DNA of 64,000 bases from Hoplostethus atlanticus (taxonomy: Eukaryota; Chordata; Actinopteri; Trachichthyiformes; Trachichthyidae): NCBI GenBank assembly GCA_034670405.1, contig JAXDDX010000043.1:2628501-2692500 (forward strand), written 5' to 3'. A program made the position numbers and the translations under genes. Positions 61,161 to 64,000 of the stretch are shown one piece after another. Positions within the stretch are counted from its first letter, which is position 1. Each line of letters begins with the position of its first letter. Below the pieces are notes generated by a model. It made no database searches and was not told where the DNA came from. It saw nothing but the letters and a program-made list of their open reading frames with translations.

Positions 61161-62439
61161 TCTCCTCTAAAGTGTTTGAGGTTAGTCAAAGGATAATTTC
61201 ATGATGAATTGAGGTCTATCTCTGTAGGGATCCTTTCCGTCATGTTGTCAGACACTTCCAATAACAATCTGAGTCTGTCAGTGGCAAAAACAGCCATAGC
61301 AGCCCGTTTCACGACTGCCGGCTGAGGCGATCTACTGGACCAATTCCAAAACTTTTAGTCATTTAGACCGCAAAATGTGTACAAATAGGGCCCAGGTTTA
61401 AAAACACCAGAATTACCCTTTAACACAGATCTTTGTTCAACTCCAGTTACAACTAAATGACGTCCTTTTTGAATGTCCAACCTCAGTCTTTTTGGAAGCA
61501 TAGCTCTAAAATGATGCCGGTGTACCAATTTGAAAATCTGCACACTCAATTGTATGTGGGGATATAGGGGATATGGGGATATAGGCCCGTTTCATGCCAA
61601 AGTGCAAAAACTACAAAAGGTGCTGAGCAACGTTTCAGTCAAACGTAACAACTCAAAACACCTCATCCTCATATTTTGTGTGAGTTTATCCGGTTATTAA
61701 ACTGTGCACAACTCAACAACACCAACTACAGGCCAACCGACCTTTTGAGTGGGCCGGTTAGAGCTGTTCTTTACTATCATATTGGTGGCTACGAGTGCCA
61801 AACCTGTTCTACGGTGTTGGAAATGACACGGTTCACCGACACGGTTCACGGGAGAGTCTCTCAAAAACAACTCGGAGCCCTTCTGCAGTGTCAGCTCTGC
61901 ATAGAGGTTGTGACAGTGAGAAGTTACTGGGAGACTGTAAGGCTGCCAAATACAAAAACTATCTGAGTTCCTCATTCTGCATGGATGTTTTGATGAGAAC
62001 ATTTCTATGATCCATTAATAAATAGTTTTGGTAAATGTATTAATAGTATGTATTATATTTAGTAAAGTAATTTGAGCATCTTTCTAACTAAGTGAGTTCA
62101 AATAGTGTTTCTAACCCTTCTTAAGTTCCCTTGCAACGCTCAAAACAACAAACCATAAAACAGCCAATTCATTATTTTTATTACTGTTTATTAGTCTGCG
62201 TAGCAGGCCAAGTATGCAGCCACAATTTGTCACATGTGGTCAGCACACCAGGGTGCCATGATGGGAAACTGTTACAAAACAAGCTTCCGCTTTGTGTGAA
62301 CAGTTTAAACTAGGATGCAGTGTATAAAAAAGGAAACCCAATGCTGGATCTGGAAGGAAGTGGATTTGTTTCCATGAAGACAAACAGTAAGCTCTCCCCT
62401 ACACCAGGAAGGGTTATCAATGACAGATATTTTCTTCTG

Positions 62440-62530
62440 TCCGGCGGTTAGAGAGACAAGTGGAGGGTCACAGCGGCCACAATGAGCCCATCCCTGTTGA
62501 AGTGTCGTTGAGCAAGATGCTGACCAGACA
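62440..62530 (+). mobile_element. SINE fragment
   Basis: GTCGTTGAGCAAGATGCTGA at 62504-62523 resembles the fish SINE body; the tRNA-like head is not clear. Confidence 0.35.
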
Positions 62531-63707
62531 TGTGTATCTCTCTCTCAATGGAATATGTGCAGAAATAAAACTCCTAATAATACTTTGTGTAGCAGGAAGA
62601 TTGAACTGCTCTGAATTCCTAAACAAGTCATTCTCTCCTTGTGATTCCGGTTTTACCCACTTGTCAGATCACGTGGAGTTATTTCCACACAGTATCTGAA
62701 TGCAATCAGCATCACTGGCCTTTACGCGTGAAAGGTTATAAAAGAAGGAAGTGCTTTGCTTTAATTTTCCAGTCCACTGACCAACTGGGGAAAACACGTG
62801 GGCAAGGTGAATGAGAAGCACACTCCCCTCCCCGTCTACTAACAATAAAGTCACACTTGCCTGAAATAGAAGCCCAGTTGAATATGGCGCCTCATACAAA
62901 CGTGTGTGTACTCGCTGTGGCTTCGTATTGTTTGCACACCAGTGGGGGTATATAAAGATTAAAGAGTTCACCACGAGAGAAACCGGAAGTAGCGGTGACA
63001 AAAAACTCAACAACAGCTGCAGTGAAAGAGCAACGAGGGGATATGAGGATTTAGAGGTTTCATTGGTCATCAAGGTGCAGATTTCCTCTAACAAGTTGAC
63101 CATGAAGTGTTAGCATGGAGCTGGAAACAAAGGCAATGAACAAGAAAAGGAAACGGAGATGTTTTCCCCCAAGGCAACACATCCCATCACATGATATTTT
63201 ATTTTAGACCAATTGCAGATGGTCACAAACCTGCCCAAATGTGTTTTCCAGCAGCTCCTGGTGTGAATGTGTGTATGGATGTGCAGGAGTGTGTTGCTGG
63301 AGAAAAGCATGTGTTCCCAGGCAATAATGAAAAGAAAAAAATGACATTTTGGAGTGCATGGTGGTCGTTTTCCTGTAGGTCACTGCAGAGAGAGTGTGTG
63401 TGTGTGTGTGTGTGCGTGTGTGTGTCAGATCTGACTCCCATTGGTCACAGATGCCTGGAGGTGTGTAAATGGGGCCACATGGAGTTGCCTCACTCACTGG
63501 TACTCAGTTTAACCCTTCGGATGCCACTCACACACACCACCCAACACACACACACAAACACACACACACACACACACGCACACACACACACACCTTATCC
63601 TCCTGTAACGCCAGTGGTGTTGATAGAGACCGCTGATAGCACCAGTAATTATTGCTGCATCACCACTCTGTCTGTATGTGTGTGTTAGTAAATGCTGCAG
63701 CATCACC

Positions 63708-63710
<3 letters not shown>

Positions 63711-63775
<65 letters not shown>
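63711..63775 (+). repeat. (GT)n microsatellite
   Basis: About 32 uninterrupted GT units; the longest dinucleotide array in the window. A CA-rich array at 63533-63593 lies 120 bp upstream in opposite strand sense. Confidence 0.95.
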
Positions 63776-63777
<2 letters not shown>

Positions 63778-64000
63778 CGCTGCCAGCGCTGCAGAATCTT
63801 CTCAAGGGGTGCAGCAGACAAAACTGTCTAGTTGACTTGTCTTCTTCGAGTTCCTGCCACTCCACCTTTCTCCTCCTCCTCATCCTCTTTCCTCCTCCTT
63901 CTCCTCCTCTTTCCCCCATCTGTCCCTCTCCCCTTTCTTCTCCATCCCTCTCTCCTCCCATCCTCCCCCCTCTCTTCTTATCCTCTTCCCATTACATCCC

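Larger units (their letters stand above)
56288..64000 (-). other. rnf13: rnf13 upstream intron (incomplete)
   Basis: About 7.7 kb without a recognised exon. It contains many TG/CA arrays (57733-57762, 57916-57948, 59551-59578, 59694-59725, 60638-60672, 63533-63593, 63711-63775), SINE fragments and a 70-75 bp duplicated sequence (56641-56710 and 60378-60452). Assignment to rnf13 follows from its missing 5' exons. Confidence 0.55.

Noticed and set aside
63191..63688. 165-codon plus-strand ORF
   Set aside because: Built largely from TG/CA microsatellites (Val-Cys and His-Thr runs); no domain.

Overview
This is vertebrate nuclear DNA, almost certainly from a ray-finned (teleost) fish. Three intron-containing genes are recognisable from exon translations with GT/AG junctions in matching phase. 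The intergenic and intronic DNA carries fish-type repeats: L2/Maui-like LINE ends, tRNA-derived SINEs, an IS630/Tc1-like transposase family, LTR elements and very many (TG)n tracts. There is no bacterial-style operon, rRNA, tRNA gene or CRISPR array.

Gene layout. (1) tsc22d2, minus strand: the long first coding exon is at 8808-7196 with a GC-rich promoter/5'UTR to its right. The exons for the leucine-zipper TSC box are not in the window, so 1-7195 is read as intron 1. (2) pfn2, plus strand: coding exons at 37330-37458 and 39598-39790, then two alternative, equally long, same-phase terminal exons at 41990-42087 (2a type) and 42419-42516 (2b type). (3) rnf13, minus strand: six coding exons between 56287 and 46557 give the second half of the PA domain, the membrane span, the RING-H2 finger and the acidic C-terminus. 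The signal-peptide and first PA exons were not found and should lie beyond 64000. From memory, the order and relative orientation match human 3q25 (RNF13, PFN2, TSC22D2), with pfn2 and rnf13 converging tail to tail. The products act in separate processes (transcription regulation, actin monomer binding, endolysosomal ubiquitin ligation); the cluster is conserved synteny, not a pathway.

The 28 kb between tsc22d2 and pfn2 is a repeat-rich desert. The most striking element is a palindromic LTR insertion at 12516-13612: a 620 bp LTR, a tRNA-Glu-type primer-binding site, then an inverted copy of the same LTR, the whole flanked by a 5 bp target duplication. Others are a 5'-truncated L2/Maui-like LINE with an open reverse-transcriptase frame (14345-15464), a decayed IS630-like transposase invaded by two solo LTRs of one family (20385-22138), two more pieces of apparently the same transposon (about 10.5-11.05 and 18.0-18.8 kb), and a TIR-bearing element whose core is a 0.9 kb GGGTTAGAATGTAAC minisatellite with higher-order structure (22363-23682). 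A TTAA-flanked MITE lies in tsc22d2 intron 1 (1931-3108).

No new protein-coding system was found. The best candidates for novelty are the palindromic LTR insertion and the higher-order minisatellite inside a transposon.
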